From NCBI GenBank assembly GCA_030248215.1, contig JASANG010001414.1:768501-832500 (forward strand): a stretch of 64,000 bases of DNA. The letters run 5' to 3'. The notes under the pieces are model-generated. The model was given only the letters and a program-made list of their open reading frames with translations. It had not been told where the DNA came from and made no database searches. Each line of letters begins with the position of its first letter. The stretch's first letter is position 1. Made by a program: the position numbers and the translations under genes. Source of the DNA: Enoplolaimus lenunculus. Lineage: Eukaryota; Nematoda; Enoplea; Enoplida; Thoracostomopsidae. Positions 1 through 10,487 of this stretch are shown piece after piece.

Positions 1-4
1 TAAT

Positions 5-395
5 ATTGGTAACATAGCTAGTATTAGGCCTATGAAAAATAGGAACCGCCAACTGTATAAAAAATCTTTGAAGCTTCTATACTTTAATATCCGTTTTCCG
101 TTTCCGTTGTTTAATGTCCTATTCACACGTGCAAGTATTTTTATCAAAACTCGCAACTGCAACTTGCACTACCTAGGTTAGGCTTTGGAATATGCATAGT
201 CTACGTTTACGGCCTTAAAAATCTTATTGGTAACATAGCTAGTATTAGTCCTATGAAAAATAGGAACCGCTAACTGTATAAAACATCTTTGAAGCTTCTA
301 TATTTTAATATCCGTTTACCGTCTCCGTTGTTTTATGTCCTATTCACAAGTGCAAGTATTTTAATCAAAACTCGCAACTGCAACTTGCATTAAAT
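5..395. repeat. Direct repeat pair, 221-bp period
   Basis: A block of about 170 bp beginning ATTGGTAACATAGCTAGTAT at position 5 recurs at 226 with a few substitutions. Both copies run through a CCGTTTCCG stretch into a TGCAAG-rich segment. The second copy continues directly into the TGCAAG-rich element, so this is probably a tandem duplication of that element's left end plus flank. No coding potential is seen. Confidence 0.8.
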
Positions 396-631
396 ACTTA
401 AAGATGCAAGTATTTGCAAGAGTACATCACTTTCATTCTGAATATTGACATGAATTTTTATATGAATAACTTGCCGACAACGGCTTTAAATATCAAGCAG
501 ATGCTAAAATTTATCAGTTCAGTCAAAAAGGATGAATCAGTTTCATGTGCAAGGTTATTCAAAGTTAAGAATTAATTCTTGATGCCTACTCATAAATAAT
601 TTGCAGCTGCAAGTTATTGGATTGAATTTTC

Positions 632-1231
632 GGACCATGTTACCATAAAGGCCGTCCCAATTTCCCGGGACGCCAATATAACCCGAGTGCACACTTATGT
701 GTTCCTATTTACATATGCACGTAGGATATATATCTGTCCCATTTGTCCCAACTGTCCCAACTGTCCCATCTGTCCCAAGTGTCCCATCTGTCCCAAGTGT
801 CCGAACTGTCCCATCTGTCCCAACTGTCCCATATGTCCCGCTGTCCTATCTGTCCCATCTGTTCCAACTGTCCCATCTGTCCCAAGTGTCCCATCTGTCC
901 TAACTGTCCCAACTGTCCCATCTGTTCCAACTGTCCCATCTGTTCCAAGTGTCCCATCTGTCCCAACTGTCCCATCTGTCCCAAGTGTCCCAACTGTCCA
1001 ATCCGTCCCAAGTGTCCCACCTGTCCCATCTATCCCAACTGCCTAACCGTCCCATCTGTCCCATCAGTCCCTGTCCCATCTGTCCCAACTGTCCCAGTTG
1101 TCCCAACTGTCCCATCTGTATCACTGTCTCATCTGTCCGAACTGTCCCACTGTCCCAATTATATTTTGAATGTACTCCTGGTACATTTCTGTCCCGGGAA
1201 AAATGGGATGGCCTTTAAAGTAACATTGGCC
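632..1231. mobile_element. 600-bp TIR element carrying a 9-bp minisatellite
   Basis: The ends GGACCATGTTAC and GTAACATTGGCC are inverted repeats. They are flanked by a perfect 8-bp target duplication GAATTTTC (624-631 and 1232-1239). Just inside are GTCCCAATTTCCCGGGACG on the left and a matching CCCGGGA on the right. The centre is the TGTCCCAAC array. An 8-bp duplication fits hAT or Mutator-like transposition. There is no transposase, so the element is non-autonomous. Confidence 0.85.
737..1157. repeat. TGTCCCAAC 9-bp minisatellite
   Basis: About 45 tandem copies of a 9-mer, TGTCCCAAC with variants TGTCCCATC, TGTCCCAAG and TGTTCCAAC. Because 9 is a multiple of three and the unit has no stop, frames stay open on both strands (for example CPN/CPI repeats). 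These are compositional and not genes. Confidence 0.95.
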
Positions 1232-1769
1232 GAATTTTCTAACAAACATTCAGCTGCAAGATTCAGCTGCAAAAAACGCAAAATTTCATGACTTGAAAAG
1301 GCTTCCATACCGATACACTTTCCGCTGAGCACTTAAAAATAAACCTAATCCTGTCACCACTGCGGTAGACTGCGGAATATCAAACAAGTTTGATATTTGA
1401 ATTAATTCAAGCTTCTTGATTAAATTCAAAAGTCCGAATTTATTCAAGAAGGGCTCAGCAACACAGCTTTAGATTGAACAATCAAAATGCAGGTACAAGA
1501 ATGGCATGAATTTCAATGAATTATTTGCATCTGCAAGAAATTCAAATCTGCTTTGTGACCAAATTTGCGGGCGCAAGTTTTTCTTGCAAAAACTTGCACG
1601 TGTGAATATGGCTTTAATCACTATCCGTTTCCGTTATTTTTACTATCCGTTTACATCCTGCTATAGCTTCAATTGTTGTTCGGGTTAACCCAAATAATTA
1701 ATAGCACAACAAAAGTTTCAACTAATCATATTCCAAATTCCAACAAAAAAACGTTTGTATTCAGTTTTC

Positions 1770-1956
1770 GGCCCCCAAGTTACTTTAAGGGGCGTCCAGG
1801 TTTCTGGTGGGTCTATAAAAGAGGAGTTTTAGATTCTAGATTACATTTTTTGCTTAGGCTTAGGCTTAAGCTTAGAAACATATTTTTTGCAACGCTTAGG
1901 CTTAGGCTTAGGAACACGCTTAAGCTACTGTTACGCCCCTAAAAGTAACATTGGGC
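1770..1956. mobile_element. MITE with GGGGCGTCC termini and TTAGGC interior, copy 1
   Basis: The termini GTTACTTTAAGGGGCGTCC and CGCCCCTAAAAGTAAC are inverted. The target duplication CAGTTTTC lies at 1762-1769 and 1957-1964. The interior has two blocks of TTAGGC words. It shares its terminal sequence family with the 632-1231 element but has a different interior. Confidence 0.85.
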
Positions 1957-2042
1957 CAGTTTTCTGTAACAGTAAGGTATTTTAGGCGGCCCTGAACATC
2001 CATTGGTGTTGTTTAGGAAACAGATCAATTGCCAACTGTTAC

Positions 2043-5000
2043 AAATAGTTGTTCAAGACACCAAAACATATTTGTCTTGCTTACACAACCGGTAACTTCA
2101 GACGATAGAATCCACGCCCATCCTTCAGTCATCATATCCATATATGCAGCAAATTTGAGAAGTACGAGCGATTTTTCGCAATCAGTCCACAATACACAAA
2201 CTCGAACTTCTGAAACTGGCATACCAGCTGGAACAGTTTAACCAATAGCGATTCTCCAATCAGCAACTATATTAACATTGGCGAATCTAATTGGTGGACG
2301 CTCTGACTTAATAATATGCATTCATACATAGAACGGCCATGTTACTTTTAGGAGCGTCCAAGTTTCTGGTGGGTCTATAAAAGAGTACGTTTATATTCTA
2401 AATTACATTTTTCTTTGCTTTTGCTTAGGCTTAGGCTTAGGCTTAGGAACGCATTTTTGCAACGCTTAGGCTTAGGCTTAGTCTTAGGAATCCGCTAAGT
2501 CTACTGTTACGCCCCTTAAAGTAACATTGGCCCATAGAACAAAATGCAAAATTTTATCTCAAATTTTAGTACTAAAATTGAGCTTGGCATATCGCTAATT
2601 TTATGATCTCTGCGATCAGAAATTTTAAATCGGAAGCTAAATATCACAAAACAAGCCAACTTTAGCATAGTGGAGCTACACTTCCTATAGATCTGTACTG
2701 CAGTGACACGAATAAGAGGGGGTAATAAAAGGGGATTCCCATTATGAGTCCCAATCATCAGTAATCCGTATCCCTAATAAGAGTTCGTGAGCGGATACAG
2801 TCTCTAAACCCTAACTAGAGTCCATAAATGTCAATTATCCCTGATTGTAGTGCATAAAAGACTCCAGGACCAAATAAAGTTGAGTTCGAAACTTTAAAGC
2901 ATGCTTAAGTTTGAAAGTACATTCCTAGTATAACCTTGCATCTTAACCAATTAAGCTTTGGATACAAAACAAATAAACGGTTAATTCAAGGGATCGTTGC
3001 AATACCGGATATCTATCAGTAACGAACGGCGGCGGAGAGCGCGTTAAAATAAACAACAGTTCCGCAACCGAATAACAGGGGGTACCCTCTTTACAAGCAA
3101 AATAAATATCAGTCCCCCCTTTTATTCGAGGTCACTACAGTAGATATGTTTGTGACGAAATGTTTAATTTTTCATAGAATTCATTCTTTTTAAGATTACA
3201 AACATTACTTACTTGTACGTGCCATGGCATAGCTCAGAGTACTTGATTTGAGGGTCGAATTTCAAGACATCTTCTTAAACGCTTGGTGTGCGTATTAAAT
3301 TTATCCCAGTAGGTTTGGTTTAATTTAAATTTTAAAAACACTTTGAATACCTGAATCTTGTATTTTAGCAAGTTCATCTGAAAATTGACCCCGGTCGGTG
3401 ACGTTAAACAGTTTTGTAATAATGCGAGCACTCGACGCTTTGGTCAAAAATGAATTCACTTGATCGAGATCTGAAATTTAAATTCAAGTGTTAAATAATT
3501 ACTGCAGTTTTGCCTTTGGTTTAAATATATTTCTATGAAAAAGTCGCATATTTGTGTTCAACTGTTTATGAAACATTACTGCCAATGTAAAGAACAGGGG
3601 CGAGTCAGTATTATAAGCATATTCTTAAGCCTAAGCCTAAGCCTAAGCCAAGCAAAAACATTAGTCTAAAGCTTAAGCTTACTTTGTTGCAGTTTAACAA
3701 AAAAACGTTCCGTCCCCGATCTTTACATGGGCCAACATTTTACGCACCATTGCGGGTAAATGCATACTGTGCTTGCTTAACTCAACTACGCATTTCGAAA
3801 CCTACAACACTTCCGAAAACGAAGTGACGGCTCCAATTGGTCGTTTTTTGGTTGTAATTTTAAGTAACACAAAATAATAAATAAAATTAAATTTTCGACT
3901 ACGGAATTAATAGGCATGGTGAGGTATTCGAATATAAAGTTCAGCACAAAATAAAGTTCATTTATAACCGTGTTCGTGGTGATTTTTGTAGTTTAGAAAC
4001 CTTTTTCGGCATAATCAAAGTCAAAGTTTATAGACAGGAACATAGCGAGTTCATTTTGGCAATATACCACTTCATTTAAAAAATTTTTGCTTGCCAGCAT
4101 AGAGAACAAAACTTTTTTATATTTTTTACCCTATAATATGGCAAATTTCTCCTAAATCCTACACGAGTACATTTTTTCTTTTCTTTTGCGTAGTTACAGG
4201 AAGAGTATATCCTACATATCACTATTTTTGCATACGCCCGTGATTAGAGTACACACAAAATAAATTGTGTTATATATTCAAGAATTATTGTCTAAAATTT
4301 AGGATAAATATGGTTTAATACTGTCACAAAAAATATATGTCTTGAATTCCACACTTTTATTACTGTACTTTTTTCAGAAATATTTTGTCTTGAAAATTTC
4401 AGAAATTAAGCGTTTTGAAGTTTCAAGACAGTTCTTTTGAATGTAGGGCCATTCGGTGCATTCGAAACAACATACAGACACTTCAGTAAATTGTTTACAC
4501 TTATAAACGAATATGGGTTTCAGTAGATCCACGCACCTTGAAATATAGAATCGACAACTAAACCGATGTAAGGCCACTTGAAATTTCGAACGAAAGCAAT
4601 CACAATATCCGCTTCTAAATTTGTCGCCGGATACGTGTCAAACAGATATCTTCTAAAATTATTACTTGTACTTGTACTAAAATGAAATAAAACTCTCATG
4701 AATTGTACACAGTAAAACACTGTGTCAGGATTATGTAGCAACTAGAGTCTCAACTATCCATTTGAACTTATTCTAAAATTTGAATTTTATTTTTAATTTT
4801 ATCGATAAATCAACATTTTGACTTTTGAATTTACCTAATTTCATTCCTATTATCTGGTGAATTTCACGCTACGTTTAGTTCGGTAACCATTTTGGTTTCT
4901 GTCTGTATTAATATAACAAGCTTCGTAGTTGTGTATCTAAAGCAAAGCGCTTAGGGTTTTTTATTGAATTTGTCTTGTCCAATCGAAATGTGAATATGGA

Positions 5001-7619
5001 ATTTTTTTCCAGCACATATATTTAAATATCCTGTCATAAGCAGGGTCGAAACGGGACCGTAGCCAAAATGAGGGGGCAGGAGGGCTCTGCCCCCCTGGAA
5101 AATTTTGGGCCTTCCTAGAAAGTTTTCAACCTTGCTTGTAACTCATTGAAAACACTTGAATGCTGCCCCTCCTGAAAATTTTTTAGCCTTCCTGGCAAGT
5201 TGAGCTGGCTACGGGCCTGGGTCGAAACCGTGGTTATGTCCTCTTTACCCTTCTTAACTGTATTGACCCGAATAAGAGGGGGGGCGTGGGTTAAAAATAA
5301 ATAACTGTCCGTAACCGAATAACAAGGGGGGTACCCTCTGGAGAGGCCAAATAAATATCAATCTTCCCCTCTTATTCAGGTCAATACAGTACCCAGAATG
5401 TGTACTACACCCTAGAGTCCCGCAAACTTACGACCGTGTTAACACTTGTGATTTATCATAGATAATTTGTGGTATTTTCAAATACTGAAGGAGCGGATGT
5501 ATGCGTTGTGCAGCTATGATATCCAGTGGTCCAAGGACGGCAATGTAGTTTCCAGATGCCAGCTGGCAGGCTATAAATTATTCTGAAGTTACCAGGTTTA
5601 CGGCTCATTAAAGATCAGTGGCGGAACGTTTTTCTGCTGGACGACTGCAAATGAGTAAGCTAAGCATTACAGACCAATTTTTTTGCTTAGACTTAGGCTT
5701 ATTCTTCGGCTTAGGTATAAGCTCATTCTTACGCTTTAGGCTGATTCAAGATTAGGTTTTTAGGAATAGTCTTATATTATTGCTGCGGCCCTGCACTGTA
5801 TATTGAATAGCATAGATCATTCCTTCATATTAAAAAAGGTTTGTTTTTGAATTTCACAAAATTTTCCATTGAAAAGTTCGGTCTTGACCACAAGCCAGGG
5901 AATCATCGTAAGCCTAGTGGCGTACATAAAATTATGACTCGTCGAGGCAGAAGACGGAAATGACAAACCGCTAACGAAAACTTAACGACCCCATGGCAAT
6001 CAGTTTAGATAGCATCAATAAAAGACAAACCTCGCCCAATATTAAGCAATCTAAGGAAAATGTGTTCTTGTAAAGATCAGAGGCGAAACGTTTTTGTGCG
6101 AAACTGCAACAAATAAGCTTAAACTTAAGCTCGGGCTAAGATGTAAGCTCATTCTTACGCTTATACTATGGCTTAAACTTTAGGCTACAGCTCAGGAATA
6201 TGATTGTACTATTGTTACGGCCCTGTTCTATAAACTGATCAAAATTGTAATGCCGCATGAGGTAAGAATTGAAACACAAAAATGCTTGGTTTCTGAAATC
6301 TTACTTAAGTATTTACTTAAGTTATACTATAAGTAATTACTTAAGTCACCGACTTAATTAATTACTTAACTTTTTGAACAAAAACAAACAAACGCCTATG
6401 TCAGCTATTAATTGTCATAACGAGGAAGTAATAGTTTCGCTTTATATTAATGCACACTCCATGAGTCTTCGATTTCAATTAAACCAAGGTTAGTACGACT
6501 AACTGTTACTTTGTAATGTATCAAAATTAGTCAGCGACGCAAGTATTTACTTAACTTAATAGTACGCTTTTAAAAACAACAAAATGGTTAAGATTTACTT
6601 AGCACATACTTAAGTACTAAGTTGTACTTAAGTAGGGTTTTGAAATCGAAGCCATTGCCCTTATATGAAACCTACAATTATAATATGCGTCAAAAATTGA
6701 GTCAGGTGAAATTTCTTTATGTTCAAGTTGTATTTCGTTTGCAACATTTTCATCTTGAGCAGTGATCGCTTCGAACGCATCATCAATTTCTTGTTTGAAG
6801 TATTGCTTGGCATCATTTGAAAATACAGCTGAAACTGTTCTAAATTCTATTTTAAACTCAACCAAACTCGGCACTACGCGGCATGGTACAACCAGAGGTC
6901 TGCCTCCAGCTCCGGCTGCGGCAGAAAATCCTCCTCCGGCTCTGGTATAATTTTTGAAGGAGGTTCTGGCAATTTCGGTAGTAAAAGTTTGCATAATTTT
7001 TCTAAATTTATCTGTTTAGCGCGTTTCGATTGACTTTTGTCACAGTTTTCAGGAAAGAACTGCCGAAATTTGGCAGAAAATTAGCGTAAAACCAAACAAC
7101 TTAACAACATTTTGCAAAAAATATTGGCTAAAATTAACTAGTTAACCATTATTTTTACTACCTAATTTCACTTTACCTCCGGCTCTGGCTACGACTCCGG
7201 TATTTTTCACCTCCGGTTGCACCCTGTTACGCGGCGTAGCGGTGATTATTTTACCTTCTAAGCTGAAATCTTTTGACAGCCGCTAAACAAAGTTTGTGCT
7301 AGTAGTATAGAGATACTGAATAAAATTGAAATATCACCAAAAATCAGAATATTACGTTTTTTCAACTGTATGCTGACAGTCTTGAGTTTGTTTCAACTAT
7401 GCGCTGTTCTGGGTCACGTTCAATATTGCTGAAATCTGTGTATATTAACTGCCTGAGGTATACTTTTTCAATATTCATATTCGCCAAAAAGCATTTACCG
7501 ATAGAGTAACGTTTTCCAGTGCAACTAAATGGCAACAACGCAATAAAGCAATAAGCTGCAGTTGATAATAACATAAATACGGTATTTTCAACAGTTTTGT
7601 ATTCCCATATATTTTTCAT
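2043..7619 (-). CDS. ANF-receptor-fold ectodomain, probably ionotropic glutamate receptor (5' part, six exons)
   Basis: Proposed exons on the minus strand, in order: 7499-7619, 6676-6828, 5435-5570, 4537-4676, 3351-3470 and 2043-2227. All have AG acceptors and GT donors, and phases agree at every junction, giving 285 residues. The first exon encodes a hydrophobic signal peptide (core MLLSTAAYCFIALLPFSC), then KRYSIAVFSN, the first strand of the ligand-binding fold. Later landmarks are VLGPLDIIAAQ, then LKIPQI (the usual G-P...IPxI region), YPATNLEADIVIAFVRNF, and VRVCVLWTDCEKS followed by MDMMTEGWAWILSS. The last resembles the MMTEYYHYIFT segment of kainate/AMPA receptors. Class C GPCRs or receptor guanylyl cyclases cannot be excluded. 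The ligand-binding core, channel and C terminus would lie beyond 2043; positions 1-2042 show only repeats. The start could be M1 (7619) or M16 (7574). Confidence 0.68.
2335..2532. mobile_element. MITE with GGGGCGTCC termini and TTAGGC interior, copy 2
   Basis: 198 bp, closely related to the copy at 1770 (both contain TTTCTGGTGGGTCTATAAAA). It is flanked by a perfect 8-bp duplication CATAGAAC (2327-2334 and 2533-2540). It lies in the intron just upstream, on the minus strand, of receptor exon 2043-2227. Confidence 0.88.
2698..3140. mobile_element. TA-flanked MITE, CTGTAGTGACCCG family, 443 bp
   Basis: The left end CTGCAGTGACACGAATAAGA and the right end TTATTCGAGGTCACTACAG are inverted repeats. 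TA flanks both sides (2696-2697 and 3141-3142). Related to 21813-22246, 5258-5389 and the single end at 37271. It lies in the intron between receptor exons 3351-3470 and 2043-2227. A TA duplication is typical of the Tc1/mariner group, which is inference here. Confidence 0.8.
3581..3733. mobile_element. TTAGGC MITE (GGCCAATGTAAAG termini)
   Basis: The left end GCCAATGTAAAGAACAGGGG and the right end GTTCCGTCCCCGATCTTTAC are inverted repeats. The interior contains CCTAAG words, the reverse complement of CTTAGG. Flanking AACATTAC/AACATTTT is a decayed 8-bp duplication. Intronic in the receptor gene. Confidence 0.75.
5053..5220. mobile_element. hAT-like MITE with CCGTAGCC termini
   Basis: The ends GGGACCGTAGCCA and TGGCTACGGGCCTGG are inverted. 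The flanking 8-bp duplication GTCGAAAC (5045-5052 and 5221-5228) is perfect. The interior has GGGGGCAGGAGGGC and CCTTCCTGGAAAATTTT-type repeats. Eight-base duplications with CAGG-type ends are usual for hAT elements. Intronic in the receptor gene. Confidence 0.75.
5258..5389. mobile_element. TA-flanked MITE, CTGTAGTGACCCG family, 132 bp
   Basis: A short, nearly palindromic member. CTGTATTGACCCGAATAAGA is mirrored at the right by CTTATTCAGGTCAATACAG. TA follows the right end. The left flank is AA, so one base of the duplication has decayed. Intronic in the receptor gene, 37 bp from the element at 5053-5220. Confidence 0.78.
5603..5794. mobile_element. Degenerate TTAGGC MITE
   Basis: The left part AAAGATCAGTGGCGGAACGT is diagnostic for the family. 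It is followed by TTAGGCTTA words and a decayed right end around TGCGGCCCTG. Both terminal GGCC motifs are lost, so it is an old copy. Intronic in the receptor gene. Confidence 0.6.
6069..6235. mobile_element. Degenerate TTAGGC MITE
   Basis: The left part GTAAAGATCAGAGGCGAAAC and right part TTACGGCCCTGTTCTATAAA identify the family. Internal TTAGGC words have largely mutated. Intronic in the receptor gene. Confidence 0.6.
6882..7226. mobile_element. hAT-like MITE, CCGGCT-word family, 345 bp
   Basis: The left end CATGGTACAACCAGAGGT matches the reverse complement of the right end, ACCTCCGGTTGCACCCTG. The flanking CTACGCGG/TTACGCGG is an 8-bp duplication with one mismatch. GC-rich CTCCGGCT words sit near both ends, with an AT-rich middle. 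Related sequence occurs at 40889-41194, 29019-29408 and 42520-44460. It lies in the first receptor intron. Confidence 0.75.
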
Positions 7620-8103
7620 AGTCGCAAGGTAAAACTGTTTTGTTAATTAAGACATATGCATTGAGAATAGCTATTGTTTCGGATGTGTTTGTATATAACA
7701 CCAAAGTACTACAGCTTTTCAAAAAGCAGTTTTTTTAATATTGTTGACTTAATATGAAGGGACCAGCAAACAATTTAGCTTAGAGCCGAAGAAGCCTTAG
7801 ACCAGCTGCACACATGTGCAACAACGTGTACTAGTTTATTTTTTGCAGAAGCTAAAACAACACGACACAAGCGCCAGTGTTCTCATTCTGTACGCTCGAA
7901 CTATAAAGCTATTTGGTTTTAAACTCATGCATATTTTATTGGTTTACCTAAAGTAAGCCTAAGCCTAAGTCTAAACCGGAGCCTTCTAAGCCTATGAAGG
8001 AAGTCGACAAGAACCGAATGTCTGCTTTTATTCAAAACAATATAGTCGACTTTCAAACCGTTTTAGGTTTTAATTGTTAGACAGGGCACCTCTTACAAAT
8101 TGC

Positions 8104-8316
8104 GGCCAATGTAAAGAACAGGGGTGGGACAATATAAAACATATTCCTAAGCTTAAGTCTAAGCCTAAGCCTAAGCCTAAGCGTAACAATGAGTATATTC
8201 GTAAGCCTACGCCTAAAGCCTAAGCCGAAACCAAGTAAACCAAATTAGTCTAACCTTAAGCTTACTCTTTTCTACTCCCACAGAAAAAAGTTCTGCCCCT
8301 GATCTTTACATAGGCC
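8104..8316. mobile_element. TTAGGC MITE, 213 bp
   Basis: The ends GGCCAATGTAAAGAACAGGG and TGCCCCTGATCTTTAC are inverted. The flanking CAAATTGC/CAAATTTC (8096-8103 and 8317-8324) is an 8-bp duplication with one mismatch. The interior carries runs of CCTAAG and a second CCTACGCCTAAAGCC block. It is upstream of the receptor gene's first exon. Confidence 0.85.
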
Positions 8317-9113
8317 CAAATTTCAAACAGTTTCAAAGTTAAGGTGATGCAAAATAGTAGCAATAAACGAGCGAGAACTCAATAAATTATTAAAAATCAC
8401 TTTATGTCCAAGTTGACAAATATCGTCTATGCTAGGTATATTGAAACTGTACCCTAATCAAACAAAAAAGGTTACTATAGCTCAAACCGCGCACTTCACT
8501 TTTTTTCTACCATTGATATAGAGCCTAATTAGCATACTTGGTTCGTGAAACACAATATCAAACGTCTCAGGTGAGAGTAGAAATTTTTACAACAGCCTGC
8601 ATGCAAACCGTTTGTTTAAAAACTTTTGTTTGCAAGAAACGTTTAGATGACTTAGAGATGTACTGCCGCCAGTGTCGTTGCAGGCAGAGGTGGGGTTCCC
8701 CTAAAATTCCAGGGTGGGGGCCCCAAACTCGAGAGTGAAGCGAGCGAGAAGCCAGACGCATTTTAAAACTTAAGCGGTTTTCGTTTCAACCGGTTAGGAT
8801 GGGGGACCCATTAGGCGTGTGCTCCCCTGTAGATGGCTGTGTCCGTCTTTAAAATATTTCAAACTAAACACTAAAGCAAATCTAAAACCAATCCCTAAAT
8901 ATCACCCTACTTAGTATTGGGACCGCCGTATGAACATTTGCAACGCTAGTTACCAACTGCGGGTGTCAAAAATTATAGTAGTTGGGAATTAGTAAATTCA
9001 AAATTGCCCATGCGGTTAATTGATTTTCAAACTGTATGAAGATATATTAAACATGTTTTATTGTAAAATTTTATAGAAAAATATAACTCGAGCTCTCAAA
9101 ATGTGCAAATTAA

Positions 9114-9376
9114 CCCTCTCACTCATAGAGTATACTATGATCAACTAAATACAATAATGTACGAGCAATACACACACTGTGAGCAGTGTTTAACATTTAT
9201 AACACATATGCGCAGTGCAAAATCTCCACAAGATGTAAGAGCCTACTCGGGCTCGAGCGTCAAGCACCTATAGCTCAGTGGTCATCGTAAACGCCTCCCA
9301 TCCGTGAGACTGGGGATAGAATTTTACCTTGAAATTACATATCATATGAAATTGAAAATATTCATGTGAGAAAGGG
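9114..9376. mobile_element. piggyBac-like MITE, copy 1 (tRNA-like core)
   Basis: It begins CCCTCTCACTCATAGAG directly after TTAA (9110-9113) and ends GTGAGAAAGGG before CTAA. CCC...GGG termini with a TTAA target are the piggyBac hallmark. The core contains TATAGCTCAGTGGTCATCGT, which includes a perfect RNA polymerase III box A (TAGCTCAGTGG), and a decayed box B near GGGGATAGAATTTTACC. There is no transposase. Copies 2 and 3 follow within 1.4 kb. Confidence 0.82.
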
Positions 9377-9408
9377 CTAATGAAAAAATTCTTACTTAGT
9401 ATCTATAA

Positions 9409-9675
9409 CCCTTTCACTCTTAGAGTATACTATGAGCAACTAAATACAATATTGTACGAGCAATACACACACTGTGAGCAGTGTTTAACATTTATAACAC
9501 ATATGCGTAGTGCAAAATCTCCACAAGACGTGAGAGCCTACTCGAGTTCTAGCGTTAAACTACTATAGCTCAGTGGTCATCGTACTTAAACGCCTCCCAC
9601 CCGTCAGACTGGGGATCGAATTTTACCTTGAAATTACATATCATATGAAATTGAAAATGTTCGTGTGACAAAGGG
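9409..9675. mobile_element. piggyBac-like MITE, copy 2
   Basis: About 90% like copy 1 and in the same orientation, 32 bp away. It ends ACAAAGGG before a perfect TTAA (9676-9679); the left flank is ATAA. Box A is intact, and the box B region reads GGGGATCGAATTTTACC, closer to consensus than copy 1. Confidence 0.82.
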
Positions 9676-9905
9676 TTAAAGAATGGAACCGAATATTCGT
9701 TTCCGTCTCCGGTAAAAATCGGCGTCCGTCTGTTTTAGCTTCCGTTATTTTTACTACCCGTTTACGCCGTGATATATTGTCGGATTTGTTTAAAAATCGA
9801 ACTTTTGAAGCAATTTTGTTGAAAAACTGGGCCCATGTTACAATAAAGGCCGCTCGATTGTACCGGGACAGCAATATGTATATTAGGATTGCAAGCATAT
9901 GCACA

Positions 9906-10125
9906 CACTGCAAAAAATGGTGAGTCAAACTGACTCTCTCCGAAATAGGCTTTTCCGGACTCCACATGCTGTGTCAAATTCGACTCCGCCTGAGTCAAAA
10001 TCGAATCACTGAACGATTCATTGAGTCGAATTTGACTCTGGCGGAGTCAAATTTCCACTCCGTTTGTGTAGTCCGGAAAAGCCTATTTCGGAGAGAGTCA
10101 ATATGACTCACCATTTTTTGCAGTG
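9906..10125. mobile_element. CACTGCAAAAAA palindromic MITE, 220 bp
   Basis: The left end CACTGCAAAAAATGGTGAGT is mirrored exactly on the right. The inner sequence repeats GAGTCAAATT and GGAGTCAAA words and is palindromic overall. The flanks are CA/CA where other copies have TA/TA. It is inserted in the element starting at 9831. Confidence 0.85.
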
Positions 10126-10199
10126 CACCTGTTTACATACGCACAGCCAAATATATACCTACCTATAATAAATATATAATATATGAAAATATATATTTG

Positions 10200-10480
10200 G
10201 TACTATAAGAATGTATTGTAGCAGGGGCAGCTTTTCCTTTTCTCGGGGGGCTGCAGCGCCCCTGGCCACCATATAAACTCAGAATGTTGCGTATGAGGGC
10301 CAGCGCAGTGGGGAAACAGCACCCCTGACCCCCTTTAAAAGGGACGCAAACGCGGAGCAGGATAAGTATTCCAATAATGAATTGCTTAGTGTGGGGGTTT
10401 AGGGGGTGATAGCCCCCCGGCCTGCTTTAGGATCCCCTGAACTTGTGGGGGGTCATAGGGGTGGTAGCCCCCTGAGAGTC
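10200..10480. repeat. GC-rich repeat segment, unclassified
   Basis: G/C-run-rich sequence (GGGGGGCTGCAGCGCCCCTG, GGGGGTTTAGGGGGTG, AGCCCCCCGG) unlike its AT-rich surroundings. Several inverted G/C runs suggest a MITE body, but I cannot define termini or a target duplication. Confidence 0.4.
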
Positions 10481-10487
10481 CAATTAA

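Larger units (their letters stand above)
121..1607. mobile_element. TGCAAG-rich element with 16-bp terminal inverted repeats
   Basis: The left end ATTCACACGTGCAAGT at 121 is matched by its reverse complement ending at 1607. The interior is full of TTGCA/TGCAA words near both ends. No target duplication is clear. The 632-1231 element is inserted inside it, so this element is older. CCGTTTCCG-rich sequence lies on both sides (about 90-110 and 1619-1670), suggesting it may itself sit inside another old repeat. No open reading frame of note. Confidence 0.5.

Noticed and set aside
737-1157. CRISPR-like array
   Set aside because: No repeat-spacer alternation; units are contiguous 9-mers in a eukaryotic context.
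687-1291. Cys/Pro-rich and Trp/Asp-rich repeat proteins on both strands
   Set aside because: Translations of the 9-bp TGTCCCAAC array; period divisible by three and lacking stops in either strand.
1840-2510. True telomere or interstitial telomere scar
   Set aside because: TTAGGC words are confined between TIRs with target duplications, so they belong to MITEs.
9250-9330. Functional tRNA gene
   Set aside because: Box A is good but box B is damaged, stems do not pair, and the segment recurs inside TTAA-flanked elements.
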